This document shows positions 9,241 to 18,724 of a DNA stretch of 64,000 nt, piece by piece. Position 1 is the stretch's first letter. Each line of letters begins with the position of its first letter. A model generated the notes under the pieces. The model had not been told where the DNA came from. It searched no databases and saw nothing but the letters and a program-made list of their open reading frames with translations. Both the position numbers and the translations under genes were made by a program. Source of the DNA: Strigamia acuminata (Eukaryota; Arthropoda; Chilopoda; Geophilomorpha; Linotaeniidae); NCBI GenBank assembly GCA_949358305.1, contig OX442314.1, forward strand, positions 12,393,060 through 12,457,059. The letters are read 5' to 3'.

Positions 9241-12200
9241 TTAGTTCTTCCCCACGACTTTGCCGTCCCGAATGAACGGATTATTGCTTCGTCGTGGTCG
9301 AAGGTTGATTTTCGACGTGCTCGTAGATCGTGACTCTACTTGCTCGTTCATCTCCGATGTGTTGGCATTTTTCTCATTATTAATTTTTTTATTTTCCATT
9401 TCAGAAGTACATTCTTCTGCTTCCTCCCTCTCCGAAATTGCTTGCTCCGGCTGTGCTGGAGCCTCGTCGGCCGGAGATTCGGCGTCGAAGAATTCATCCT
9501 CGTCCTCCGCTATATTTTCAGCTTCATTTGTTTTTTGGAACGTGTCGACCACGGTGCCCCCTTGGCCGCTGTGTGTCTGACCTTCCAGCCAGATTTCTTG
9601 GGGAAACTCTGGCAGATATGGCCTTAAATCTCGGCCATGTATCGACTGAAAATTTTTGTTGTCCTCTAAGCGGCGTAGTTGGTATGCGTTGCCGCCGTGT
9701 TCGGCCACAATTACATAGGGACCGTCCCTCTTGTCGGCTAAACCTGCGGCGATGCCCCTCGCTGCATTGGACAACGTGTGTGCCTCCTTCCACACTAGAT
9801 CATTCACTTTAAAGTTCGCGAAAGCGAGATCGCCTTCTTTATCTGCGATTCTTTCTCTCATGTTGAAAATATGCGCCATCATATGCTGGTATGTGTCGGA
9901 TATAGTCTGTTCCAACCGGCACACGTACTCGTGTGGGCTCGATGGGTCTAATACGTTAACAGCTTCGGCAACGCGTGGGTCCCATGGCATCCTTAATTCG
10001 CGGGCGAAGTTGAGGTACGCCGGTGAGAATTCGCGTGTTCTTGACACGGTTGAGCGAATGCTGAAAGCGATTTCTCGCAGGTATTCGTCCCATCGATTGT
10101 GAATGTCGGTGAATACTGTCAGCGCATATTTTATATCTTTATTTAATCTCTCGACTGGGTTTGTCTGAGGATTATATGTGGAGGTGTTCGATGCATCCAT
10201 TTTAAATTTCCTACAGAAGTCCTTATATATTCTTGATCGGAATTGGGGGCCGTTATCCGAAATGAGTTTTCTGGGAAACCCAAATCGCATTGCCACGTCG
10301 TAAAGGCACTCGACTATGTTTTCAGCCGAGGGCTTCGCGAGGGCGTACAGCTCCGGCCATCGGGTGGCCACGTCCATAATTACGAGAATATACATGTTCT
10401 TGTTTCCCGTTGTGGGCTTGGGGCCCATCAAGTCTATGCTTAAGCAGTCAAACGGTGCGTAGGGTCCGAGAGACATGGCGTTTCTGGCTACTTTATCTCG
10501 CGGTCTGCATGCTTGGCACCGGGGGCAGTGTCGGATAAATTTCGTTATCTTTTGCCGCGCGCCCGGCCAGAAGAAAAGTTGTTTTACTCGATAAAGGGTC
10601 CTCGCCACGCCAGAATGGCTGGCGAGCGGGTGTCCGTGCATCAGCCACAACAGTCGGGTGTGCAGCGATGCCGGCACGACCACTTTAACCGAGTTTCCCG
10701 CTCCGCTGAGGTCATCTTGAAACGTCGGGTGGTATTTTACCAGGAGTTCATCATCTATGAGGTAGCTTGTTGCTTCTTTGACGAACTGTTTCCGGCGGTG
10801 TGGGTTTGTCATCCCTTCCGGAAATTCGCCGTTCAGCAAATATTGCGTTATAATTTGACATTTTGTGTCTGCTGCCTGGTGTTCGACGAACTCACGTCTC
10901 GTGGGTGGAGCGTATTGTGTTTTTTCTTCAATTTTTGCTGTGAAGGCGCGTAGTAGTGTTTTGTGGGTTTCTCCGGGGGGCGGAGGTTGAATTGCGGACG
11001 TTGAATCGCTCGTCCCAGCTGGCTGGTACGTTCGAGTCCAAAAACCACAAAACGTTCTATCTTCGGGCTCCATCACTGGTAGCTCGTTCGCCTTTCGCAA
11101 ACGCCATATTCTCCGTGGAGTCGGGCAGTACAAGAGGTGGGTGTCGTCCTCGCCGTCGTCGTCTGGTCCTTGGGGGTCAGAGGCTGGGGCTCTCGAGAGG
11201 GCGTCGGCCACATGATTGTACTTCCCGGGGCGGTACGTAATTGTTATATCGCACGCCATTAACTCCAGTTGCCATCGTGCGAGTCGGCCGGAGGGTTCCT
11301 TGAGCTTCATCAACCAGCTTAGTGCCTGGTGATCTGTCTGAACCTCGAAGTTCGTGTACTCCACATAGTCGCGAAATTTCCGAACTGCCCAAATTACGGC
11401 TAGGCATTCTAGTTCCGTTGCCGTATAATTTTTCTCCGCGCCCTGTATTTTTCTGCTTATAAACATACAGGGTACTTCTTGCGAGATTCCGTTGTACACG
11501 TGGGTCTGCAGAAGGGCTGCACCCAGTCCGATTTTACTCGCGTCGGTGTGCAACACGAACGGTCGGTTTAGGTCCGGCAATGGCATCTTTTCGACGTCAG
11601 CCAGCATTTGCTTGATAGTGCTAAATGCGGCCTCGCACTGGACCGTCCACTCAAACTCTTTATCCGTTCGTAAGAGATCCGTTATAGGCGCGGCCACCTC
11701 AGCCAGACCAGAGAGTAGTCGGCCGAAGAAATTGACCATGCCCATGAATCTTTGGACACCTTTTATATCTTCGGGGGCGGGGAATCCGTTTATTGCTTTG
11801 ACCTTTTCGGGGTCAATCGCGATTCCCTCGACTCCTATTCGATATCCTAGGAAGGCAAGCTCTTTTCTGCAAAACTTGCTCTTCCCTGGATGGATGTGGA
11901 GTCCCGCCTTGGCTAGGCGAGAGACCACTCTGTCGATGTGGTCTATATGCTCTTCGAATGTGTCCGACGTTATTATTATGTCGTCGAGATACGCCCACAC
12001 GAAGTCGTGAAGCATATCTCCCAACACGCTTTCGATCAATTTCTGGAACGTGCTCGGGGCGTTTACAAGCCCGAACGGCATCACGTTGAACATTAATCTT
12101 CCTATCGGGGAGTAGAAAGCCGTTTTTAGTTTGTCTTCTGGTTTTAGCTCCACTTGCCAATACCCCTTTGACAGATCCATCGTGGTTACCCACTTGAACG

Positions 12201-13371
12201 GGCTCAGTTCCCGGAGGATCGAGTCTATAGACGGCATCTGAATCGGGTCTATAACTGTTATCGCATTCAGGGGGCGATAATCAATGCATAGTCGAGGCTC
12301 CGAGCCTGGACGCATTACCAGGACGATCCGCATCGCGTATTCGCCCAGCGCTTGAGTTACTATGCCCTTGTCGAGCATGTCTTGGCACATCTGCGTCACA
12401 ATGTCTCTTTTCTGGGGGTTCATCCCCTTGTAAGGCACTCGAATCGGCTTGTCTGTGGTTAAGACTATTTCGTGGGTTGCTTCCGTCGTTCGACCAGGTG
12501 TCTTGGTCAGAATTCTTTCATGTTTTCGAAGCACTCGCCTTAGTAGCGATGCCTCGTTAACACGCAGTGCTGCCTCCTCGACCAGTGTGTCCACGACGTT
12601 ACTCCTCTGTAATTCCAGAGTGAAGGCTGCGAAATCGTAATCTTGGACGAATTTTCGCAATCCTCTTCCGTATTCCTCTTTGTCCTTGGCTTCGTCCAGT
12701 AATTTTTGGGGAACTACGGGGACTGGCCGTTCTCCCTCGGGACTTATCCAGTTCCATGAACGGGTTATCGGGTTTGGCTGAATTTTCAGTTTTGCCATGA
12801 TATCCATCCCTAAGAGGAATACTTTGTCGTGGGATGGCAAGACTATGAAGGGGTGGGACAGGTTCCCCCCCTTCCAGTCGATCATGATGCGAACTACGCC
12901 CCTCGGCTTGACGTAGCCGTTGGCGGTGAGCAATTCTACGTTCGCGTTCACTTGTGCCACCTTTTTTTCAATATCCAAGTCCTTTACTATATCTTCGGAT
13001 ATGAATGAACGATCTGCTCCTGAATCCAGCAGACCGAACAATTTTTGGTTTTCGATCTCCACTGGCAGCATACACAGAGTTTCGCAATGTGTTTTCGTGA
13101 CATTGCAGTGAAAAACGCGTAATGTTTGGGGCTCAACCTCCAGATTGAACGGGAGGTCCGTCCAATCTATGTCGACCTCCGGCTTCGTTCTCACTTGCAT
13201 ACTTGTCAGCGTCACTGTTTCTTCCTTCTTCGGAATGGTCTGCATGCGATCTTTGATCTGTGCTTCTGCCAAGGCATGACCTGCGGGTCCAGTGTGATAT
13301 TTCTTCTTTTTAATTTCCGCGGCTGGCGCAGACGAAGCTGAATTTATTTCGGCGACGCCTGCGCTTGGGAG
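9241..13371 (-). CDS. pol: Retrotransposon pol polyprotein (PR-RT-RNase H-IN)
   Basis: About 1,376 codons read in the -1 frame relative to gag, with no ATG near the start, so expression probably depends on frameshifting. Domains in order: aspartic protease (LLDSGADRSF, around 13005-13035); reverse transcriptase (TMDLSKGYWQVEL; catalytic YLDD near 11981-11992); RNase H (HTDASKIGLGAAL near 11540; ELECLAVIWAVRKF; TDHQAL); integrase with an HHCC zinc finger (SHSGVART through CPRCQAC, about 10500-10650) and the acidic triad (SIDLMGP near 10430, SDNGPQF near 10245, NPVERLNKD near 10150); and a C-terminal GPY motif (DGPYVIV near 9715). There is no chromodomain; the tail is acidic. All key catalytic residues are present. 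The element copies itself through an RNA intermediate and inserts in the nucleus. Confidence 0.96.
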   Translation of the reverse strand, partial: LPSAGVAEINSASSAPAAEIKKKKYHTGPAGHALAEAQIKDRMQTIPKKEETVTLTSMQVRTKPEVDIDWTDLPFNLEVEPQTLRVFHCNVTKTHCETLCMLPVEIENQKLFGLLDSGADRSFISEDIVKDLDIEKKVAQVNANVELLTANGYVKPRGVVRIMIDWKGGNLSHPFIVLPSHDKVFLLGMDIMAKLKIQPNPITRSWNWISPEGERPVPVVPQKLLDEAKDKEEYGRGLRKFVQDYDFAAFTLELQRSNVVDTLVEEAALRVNEASLLRRVLRKHERILTKTPGRTTEATHEIVLTTDKPIRVPYKGMNPQKRDIVTQMCQDMLDKGIVTQALGEYAMRIVLVMRPGSEPRLCIDYRPLNAITVIDPIQMPSIDSILRELSPFKWVTTMDLSKGYWQVELKPEDKLKTAFYSPIGRLMFNVMPFGLVNAPSTFQKLIESVLGDMLHDFVWAYLDDIIITSDTFEEHIDHIDRVVSRLAKAGLHIHPGKSKFCRKELAFLGYRIGVEGIAIDPEKVKAINGFPAPEDIKGVQRFMGMVNFFGRLLSGLAEVAAPITDLLRTDKEFEWTVQCEAAFSTIKQMLADVEKMPLPDLNRPFVLHTDASKIGLGAALLQTHVYNGISQEVPCMFISRKIQGAEKNYTATELECLAVIWAVRKFRDYVEYTNFEVQTDHQALSWLMKLKEPSGRLARWQLELMACDITITYRPGKYNHVADALSRAPASDPQGPDDDGEDDTHLLYCPTPRRIWRLRKANELPVMEPEDRTFCGFWTRTYQPAGTSDSTSAIQPPPPGETHKTLLRAFTAKIEEKTQYAPPTRREFVEHQAADTKCQIITQYLLNGEFPEGMTNPHRRKQFVKEATSYLIDDELLVKYHPTFQDDLSGAGNSVKVVVPASLHTRLLWLMHGHPLASHSGVARTLYRVKQLFFWPGARQKITKFIRHCPRCQACRPRDKVARNAMSLGPYAPFDCLSIDLMGPKPTTGNKNMYILVIMDVATRWPELYALAKPSAENIVECLYDVAMRFGFPRKLISDNGPQFRSRIYKDFCRKFKMDASNTSTYNPQTNPVERLNKDIKYALTVFTDIHNRWDEYLREIAFSIRSTVSRTREFSPAYLNFARELRMPWDPRVAEAVNVLDPSSPHEYVCRLEQTISDTYQHMMAHIFNMRERIADKEGDLAFANFKVNDLVWKEAHTLSNAARGIAAGLADKRDGPYVIVAEHGGNAYQLRRLEDNKNFQSIHGRDLRPYLPEFPQEIWLEGQTHSGQGGTVVDTFQKTNEAENIAEDEDEFFDAESPADEAPAQPEQAISEREEAEECTSEMENKKINNEKNANTSEMNEQVESRSTSTSKINLRPRRSNNPFIRDGKVVGKN

Positions 13372-13377
13372 TTTTTT
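13326..13377 (-). promoter_or_regulatory. Probable -1 ribosomal frameshift signal (gag to pol)
   Basis: On the - strand the heptamer A AAA AAC (13371-13377) lies in the gag frame as a canonical slippery site. After a 6-nt spacer comes GCGCAG (13359-13364), which can pair with CTGCGC (13326-13331) about 27 nt further on; a small GGCG/CGCC hairpin can form within the loop. The -1 frame has a stop only two codons before the heptamer and is then open to the end of pol. The gag stop lies 25 nt past the heptamer. Confidence 0.75.
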
Positions 13378-16300
13378 GCTAGATTAGTATTTAACTCCAT
13401 CATCATTTTCATCAAGGTTTGCATGATGCCTTTTTCTTTGACGGTTTTTTCGCATTTGTCGGAGTAGTGACCGTATTCTCCGCAGCTGTAACATTTGATG
13501 TTACTTTTATCCCCTGTGGGAGTGAATCCCGGTTTTTTCGGGACGAAGGGCGTCGGGAATCGTCTTTTTCCTCCCAATGCCCCTCTCGCTTTTGTTGCCT
13601 GCACGTGTGCTCTGAATTGTGCGATTGCTAAGGCCCGGTGTGCATGGTGCAAATAGGGACCTTGATCGTCGCATCCCGTCGACAAGTTTTCGAGGTGCTC
13701 ATTTAGGGCTTCCTCGTCGCTTGATGCTGGCTCCTCTTCTTTAGCCGTGGCGAGAGGTGTTGTCTCTTCGACTTTCTCCATCTGGGTGGAGTCCGTCGAG
13801 GTCACCTGCATCGCCGTTGCTGCCGGTGCTTTCTTTGGGGCAGCTATCGGGTTGGCTGGAAGAATACTGCCTGCTTTAGGCGTCAGCATTCGTCCGAAGG
13901 ATGCTTCGGTGAGACTCATTATGCCGCTCAAATATTCACTTGGCCTCATTAATTTCTCTGAGGTCTTGTGACGTTCGGCGCTCGTCTGCAACCGTTTCTC
14001 GTGCGCGTCAGCTTCCTCCGGGGGCAGAGTGGCGTAATACCGCTGTTCTATTTCTAACGTGTTTGTTAGAAGATAGTTACTGACATCTTGGTAATCGCCA
14101 GTGCGGGGTGCACGCATGTCTAGCAGAATTCTTTGCGAGTGGGCCGATAATCCTCCGTAAAAGATCATCGTAAAACCAGCGGGGTTTATTTCGTACGGCG
14201 CTCTTGCAAACAGGAGTTTCGCTCGGGCGTCGTAGTCGGCTAATGTTTCTCCTGGGGCTTGCCGTAGACCACGTAATTTGTTACTGATCTCGTCTGGAGT
14301 CTCGCCGTATCGGAGATCGAAACGGACGAGAAAATCGTCCCAGGTTGGGTTTTTCAGTCCCTGATACCATTCTCGAGCTGACCCCGTGGTTAGCTCCACT
14401 AGACCGTGGGTTAGCATGTCGGCGACGGTGGCTTTTGTCGCTTTCTTGATACGCATTACTTCGTCTAGGAAGCGGTCTCCGGCCTTCCACGAACCGTCGA
14501 ATCGTGTTTGTATGTAGTGTTGCCAACGGATGTTACCCGTGGCTTCGCTGCTTGGTTCGTTTCGTACGCCATATTTACGCTTAACCCTCTCTCCAGCGCG
14601 ATTATGTTCGTCGCCTGGATGGCCTAGATCGATTCCTTCTCTTCTGAAAGAGTTCAGCAGGGCTCGGCCTAGCTCAGACATCGTGTAATGTCGGCCAGAT
14701 GAGTCCTGAAAGTTCCCTTCCTCCGAACGAGGGTTGGAGCTCCGGGAGGAGCGGTCTGAAGCATTCGGCCGGTTCGACCGGTGCCCATCGCTGTCTTCTT
14801 GACTCCTCCCTGTAGACGGTCGACTCGGATGGTCGTCGTCCGACGAATCGGAGGGCTCGGAGGGATCTCCTTGGGGGTGAAACCTCGGCTCTCTCGGTGG
14901 GGTCTCTCCGCCAGCCTTCTTCTGTTTCGAGCCTCCGGATGGCGGCGGCTCCCCTCCGTCGTTGTTCTCGTAAAAAGAATGCCATCTGTTTTCCTCGCTT
15001 TCGGGGCGTTCCCGATTTTTATTTGCGTTTTTCTTTTCGAGTAACGCGTCGATGGCTGCTCCCGTCTCGGATCTTTTTGAGGGGTGACGGTCCTTTGTTT
15101 TTGGGACCGACTCGTCTCTCTTTTGAGATTTCCCCCTTTTCGCCGTTTTTGCCGGCTTTGTTGCACCTTCTCCTGTGTCGGTATCAGAGCCGCTGGGGGG
15201 TTCTGGTTTCCGTTTCAGGTTTTCTTCATTTTTCTTCCTGTCCGAGACGTCTTGTGCGTACTCTTTCTGGAACTTTTCTGTCTCCTTCTCCCAGTTTTCG
15301 GCTTCCCATCTTTTTTGCTCATCTATTATAGCTTGTTTCTTCGCTTTGTACTCTTCGGTCCATCTGACTCGATCCCACTCTTCTTTCTCTTTCAGAAACT
15401 GTTCTTTTTCTTTTCTGGCTTCCTCTTCTCTCAACCTCTCGCGATGTTGTTCTTCCCATTTCTGATGTTGTAGAATGGCCTCTTTTCGCAACATTTGTAG
15501 TTTTTCTGTTTTTCTTTGAGCTATTAGCGCTTGAAATTGGTCCTCGTACTCTTGAGCTTCTCGATGTCGCCCTTCTACTGTTGCGTTCCATTCTTTTCGA
15601 ATTTTAGCTTCTCGTTCTTCCCTCATTTTTTGGACCAGTTTCTCTGTTCTCTCGGTGGTTCTTCTCTCGCGTTGCTCCCTTTCTTCCTCTTCCTTCCAGA
15701 GTTCTCGCCGCTCTGCGCTCAGCCTTCGTTGGCGACTAGTCGCTTCTTGTCTGGCTTCCTCGCGGGCCTTCTCTCTGGATTCGTGAAGTGTTCGGTTGGG
15801 GTCTGGCGCGAAACCTCCGGTGTCACTGGGCGTTACCTGGGGCATGGGCGTCTCCGCTGCTGGTCTTGCGACCGGCGTCGGGGCTTGTGCCGCACAGATA
15901 GCGTCAGTGAGTAGGGTAATCGATTCCCAGACTGACGTTCCTACTGGAATGTCTATCATCGCTTTTAGCTGGGCAGCTTGCTGCGTCAACCGAATTAGGT
16001 GAGATACTTCGAAGGAAACAACTGCAGGACTCGCCGTAACTCGGGGGGTTATCGGGGTCCCGCCGTCGTTTTTCCGTGGGGTTTGCTCCACGGACGTCTG
16101 AGCCGTGGGTGGCGATGGGTTCGTGCCGACCGTGACCGTTATTTTCGGAGCTTCATTCGTCTCCTCGGTCATCAATATCGATACTCGTCCTGGCGATACG
16201 TCGCGAATTTCTTCTCGATTTTCTATGGCTTCCGGATCGGTATCTTCGAAGGGTTGCATATTCAAGGGAACCCGCTCTCGCTCTGGCCCGTCTAGGGCCG

Positions 16301-16484
16301 CGAGCGATGCAGCTTGCTCCTCTTTCTGCGCCTTCGCTCTCCTTTTATTCGCTCGGGCTTTCGCCTTTGCGGACATTTCAGGGACGGGACCATCCGATCT
16401 CAGGTGGTAGTCGGAGGTCCTTTTTCCCTTCTCGGGCATTCTCTGCTCGGTTTCAGACGTGGATTGCTCGTCTTTGTCTGACAT
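13344..16484 (-). CDS. gag: Retrotransposon Gag protein
   Basis: 1,046 residues from an ATG 95 bp after the 5' LTR. Gag packages element RNA into particles. The N-terminal half is unusual: about residues 230-440 are an Arg/Glu/Lys-rich, probably helical or coiled-coil region (EEEEREQRERRTTERTEKL), followed by a long Ser/Asp/Arg-rich disordered stretch. The capsid-like retrotransposon Gag domain follows (about residues 650-830: GSAREWYQGL, PGETLADYDARAK, FYGGL). A single CCHC zinc knuckle, CYSCGEYGHYSDKC (C-x2-C-x4-H-x4-C), lies near the C-terminus (13450-13497). At more than 1,000 residues this is about two to three times the usual Ty3/gypsy Gag length; the extra length is N-terminal. The C-terminus overlaps the frameshift signal. 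Confidence 0.94.
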   Translation of the reverse strand: MSDKDEQSTSETEQRMPEKGKRTSDYHLRSDGPVPEMSAKAKARANKRRAKAQKEEQAASLAALDGPERERVPLNMQPFEDTDPEAIENREEIRDVSPGRVSILMTEETNEAPKITVTVGTNPSPPTAQTSVEQTPRKNDGGTPITPRVTASPAVVSFEVSHLIRLTQQAAQLKAMIDIPVGTSVWESITLLTDAICAAQAPTPVARPAAETPMPQVTPSDTGGFAPDPNRTLHESREKAREEARQEATSRQRRLSAERRELWKEEEEREQRERRTTERTEKLVQKMREEREAKIRKEWNATVEGRHREAQEYEDQFQALIAQRKTEKLQMLRKEAILQHQKWEEQHRERLREEEARKEKEQFLKEKEEWDRVRWTEEYKAKKQAIIDEQKRWEAENWEKETEKFQKEYAQDVSDRKKNEENLKRKPEPPSGSDTDTGEGATKPAKTAKRGKSQKRDESVPKTKDRHPSKRSETGAAIDALLEKKNANKNRERPESEENRWHSFYENNDGGEPPPSGGSKQKKAGGETPPREPRFHPQGDPSEPSDSSDDDHPSRPSTGRSQEDSDGHRSNRPNASDRSSRSSNPRSEEGNFQDSSGRHYTMSELGRALLNSFRREGIDLGHPGDEHNRAGERVKRKYGVRNEPSSEATGNIRWQHYIQTRFDGSWKAGDRFLDEVMRIKKATKATVADMLTHGLVELTTGSAREWYQGLKNPTWDDFLVRFDLRYGETPDEISNKLRGLRQAPGETLADYDARAKLLFARAPYEINPAGFTMIFYGGLSAHSQRILLDMRAPRTGDYQDVSNYLLTNTLEIEQRYYATLPPEEADAHEKRLQTSAERHKTSEKLMRPSEYLSGIMSLTEASFGRMLTPKAGSILPANPIAAPKKAPAATAMQVTSTDSTQMEKVEETTPLATAKEEEPASSDEEALNEHLENLSTGCDDQGPYLHHAHRALAIAQFRAHVQATKARGALGGKRRFPTPFVPKKPGFTPTGDKSNIKCYSCGEYGHYSDKCEKTVKEKGIMQTLMKMMMELNTNLAKNSQAQASPK

Positions 16485-16558
16485 TTTCTTTCGGTAATTC
16501 TACGATTTGGGTTATCTTATTGAGAGATCACAAGTTCAGATTTGAGATTTATTTCTAA

Positions 16559-16576
16559 ATCCCGGACAGGCCCCCA
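16559..16576 (-). other. Primer-binding site, tRNA-Pro-like
   Basis: Two bases inside the 5' LTR the - strand reads TGGGGGCCTGTCCGGGAT, complementary to a tRNA 3' end ATCCCGGACAGGCCCCCA. From memory, animal tRNA-Pro ends ATCCCGGACGAGCCCCCA, which differs at two adjacent positions, so tRNA-Pro is the likely primer. Confidence 0.65.
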
Positions 16577-16578
16577 CG

Positions 16579-17398
16579 TGTCGCGTCCTACTTGGTATAG
16601 GTTTAAATAGCGCTAACGTGTAATACTTTACCTGTGATCAATTATGTAAATACCCAAATGAATACCAAATGTATGTAAATAAACAGGTAATTTATTCACC
16701 AGGCTTTATGCCTTTAAAATACACTCAGTAATAATTCTAGAGTCGACGTGGTCAGCGTCGAACAAAGGATTTCTCAAGATGGCGTCGTCGATTCCGCGTG
16801 GTCGGCGGAACAAAGGCGGCGTCTCGAGTTGTCGTTAATTCGTCACGGATTCGTCTTCACGGACGCGGTGGAATGCTCTTTCGAGTCTTCTATCCGTGCC
16901 TGTTGTCTAGGGTTTGTTTAGCGTCGCAGAGGCCTCGTCTAGGAACTTTGGGGTTCCCTACAAAGCACTCGGACACTCACTTCGGCGAATAATCGTCTGG
17001 GCGATTATTCTGGGTGATTTCACAAGGGCTATTCTCGTGCTTTCGCAGGAATAGCTCGCAAGTGACTTCGTGAGAGTTACAGTTTGCACTTTACTCAGCG
17101 ATCCTCGATCAATCCTAACTTGTAGTTGAAGTTGGCCTGACGGTGAGGTAGTTGCTGTGTTCTTGGTGTCGTTTGTGTAAGTTCTGTCTTTAGGCGGGAA
17201 ACACAGCCTTTTATGCAGTGGGGTGAAGGGCCGGCGATCAACCAATGGGGGCCGACCACCAGCCGCCTCCTCCCCCTCGGGGCACACACCTGCCATGGGG
17301 AGGTGGAGCCAACTCGGGGGGGAACGACTCTTTAATCATAGTGACTCATAGGACAAGTATCCGCCCTGGGGGGACACTTATCCAACTGGGTCACCACA
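16579..17398 (-). repeat. 5' LTR of the retrotransposon
   Basis: 820-bp partner of 4530-5349. The TATA-like CATAAAAGG lies at 17207-17215, and the element-sense AATAAA is at 16690-16695. Transcription would run leftward into gag. Confidence 0.95.
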
Positions 17399-17888
17399 AA
17401 TGTTACCCCGTGCTTCAAAGTCATCTATTCTCATCCTCCTGGTTTTTTTTTTTCCATATCAAAGCAAACACTTAGATGTTTCTCGAATGGATCGAATTTT
17501 TCAATTTACGAAGGATTTTTAACCCTGTAATAAATTGGGAAATAATTATAAAAGAAATCTATAACTTGAGATTTAAATAAAATAAACAAAAGCGCAAGAT
17601 TTTTGAATAATTACATTTTATATGGAATATAAACTCCGAATAAATGCACCAGGCCACAATTCGTGACTTTCAGAATTAAGAAAGAGATGACGAAAAGAAA
17701 AAGGAAAAAAAAAATCCATTTTTCTTTTCTTTTCTGCGAGTTTTTTGAGGAGCGAATTTCAATTTCTTTTGTTTCTTATTCCGGTGTCGTTTTTTTCAGG
17801 ATTCAGAGGTGGTGATGTCGTTGAACAATCTGGACACAGTCTTATGATCTCCACCATCCACCAGGTGACGCGAGAGATGCGAAACTCG

Positions 17889-17902
17889 GTCGTCATAGCA
17901 AC
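17889..17902. promoter_or_regulatory. X-box-like (RFX) site
   Basis: GTCGTCATAGCAAC fits GTNRCC-N2-RGNAAC with one mismatch. The identical 14-mer recurs at 40012-40025, upstream of KChIP gene 2. Confidence 0.4.
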
Positions 17903-18403
17903 AGACATCCCATTACCGACATTTTTCCGCTGATGGAGTCGACTGGCCACAGTCTAAGAAACCACGAGCTCAATTCCGACTGTCCTTTCGCTAGACTCCA
18001 TTAAAACGAGCCATTTTTCTCAAGCAATCACGACTACAATAACACTGACGGTTGAGCCGTTGTTTTTTTTTTTTATTTTGTTTGTTCGGTGGCAGTGCGA
18101 GCGAAAGAAGCATTAATGAAATGCGAGTGTTATCAACGGCACGTTTAAATTATGCATCTGGGAGGAATTTACATCTGTGGTTTGCTGATTGACGTGGGTG
18201 GCGCTTCCATCGAATTATTAGATTAATTATGTGTTTAGGGACAGGATTTAACGTTTGGAGTGAATTTATGAGGTTTTTTTTAAATTATTTTTAAGGAAAT
18301 ACATGCAATTCTGTTTCTACACGGAAGATACGTTCCAGAAAAAATTGTGTACAAAAAGGCATTGAGGACCGGTATCTGAAAAAATAGGTGATAGTTCCAG
18401 GTA

Positions 18404-18724
18404 TTTAAACTAGAGGTCGACCGATACCGGTATCGGCTATCGGCCGATATTTCGGTATTTACCGATATCGGATCCGATATTTTTTTGCGTGGCTGATACC
18501 GTATATATATATATAGAAGGTTACATTAAATTTTGAATTTTAAATTTTTTAAATAAAATAAACGCAATTTTAATTTTTTTTTGGGGGGGGGGGTCGGGGG
18601 GAGGGATCGGACATTTTATTTTTAATATCGGCACAGGTATCGGTATTGGCCAATATTCGGTTGCTGATTATCGGTATCGGCGATACTGCAAAATATCGAT
18701 ATTGGTCAAAGTCTAATTTAAACG
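18404..18724. mobile_element. MITE-like element with CCGATA subrepeats
   Basis: Both ends carry related inverted sequence: left TTTAAACTAGAGGTCGACC, right (reverse complement) TTTAAATTAGACTTTGACC. Just inside, degenerate CCGATA/TATCGG units are arranged so the arms can fold on each other. The centre is T- and G-rich (G runs around 18583-18600). No ORF. Probably a non-autonomous DNA transposon. Confidence 0.65.

Larger units (their letters stand above)
4530..17398 (-). mobile_element. Full-length Ty3/gypsy-type LTR retrotransposon with three ORFs
   Basis: 12,869 bp bounded by 820-bp direct LTRs beginning TG and ending CA. It is flanked by AATG on both sides (4526-4529 and 17399-17402), a 4-bp target-site duplication, or AATGT if the shared T is counted. 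Order on the - strand: LTR, primer-binding site, gag, pol (protease, reverse transcriptase, RNase H, integrase), a spliced ORF3, polypurine tract, LTR. Integrase after RNase H defines the Ty3/gypsy order. All main ORFs are open and the LTR copies show no differences in the parts compared, so the insertion looks recent and possibly still competent. Base composition is clearly more GC-rich than the host flanks. It lies just 3' of KChIP gene 1. Confidence 0.97.
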
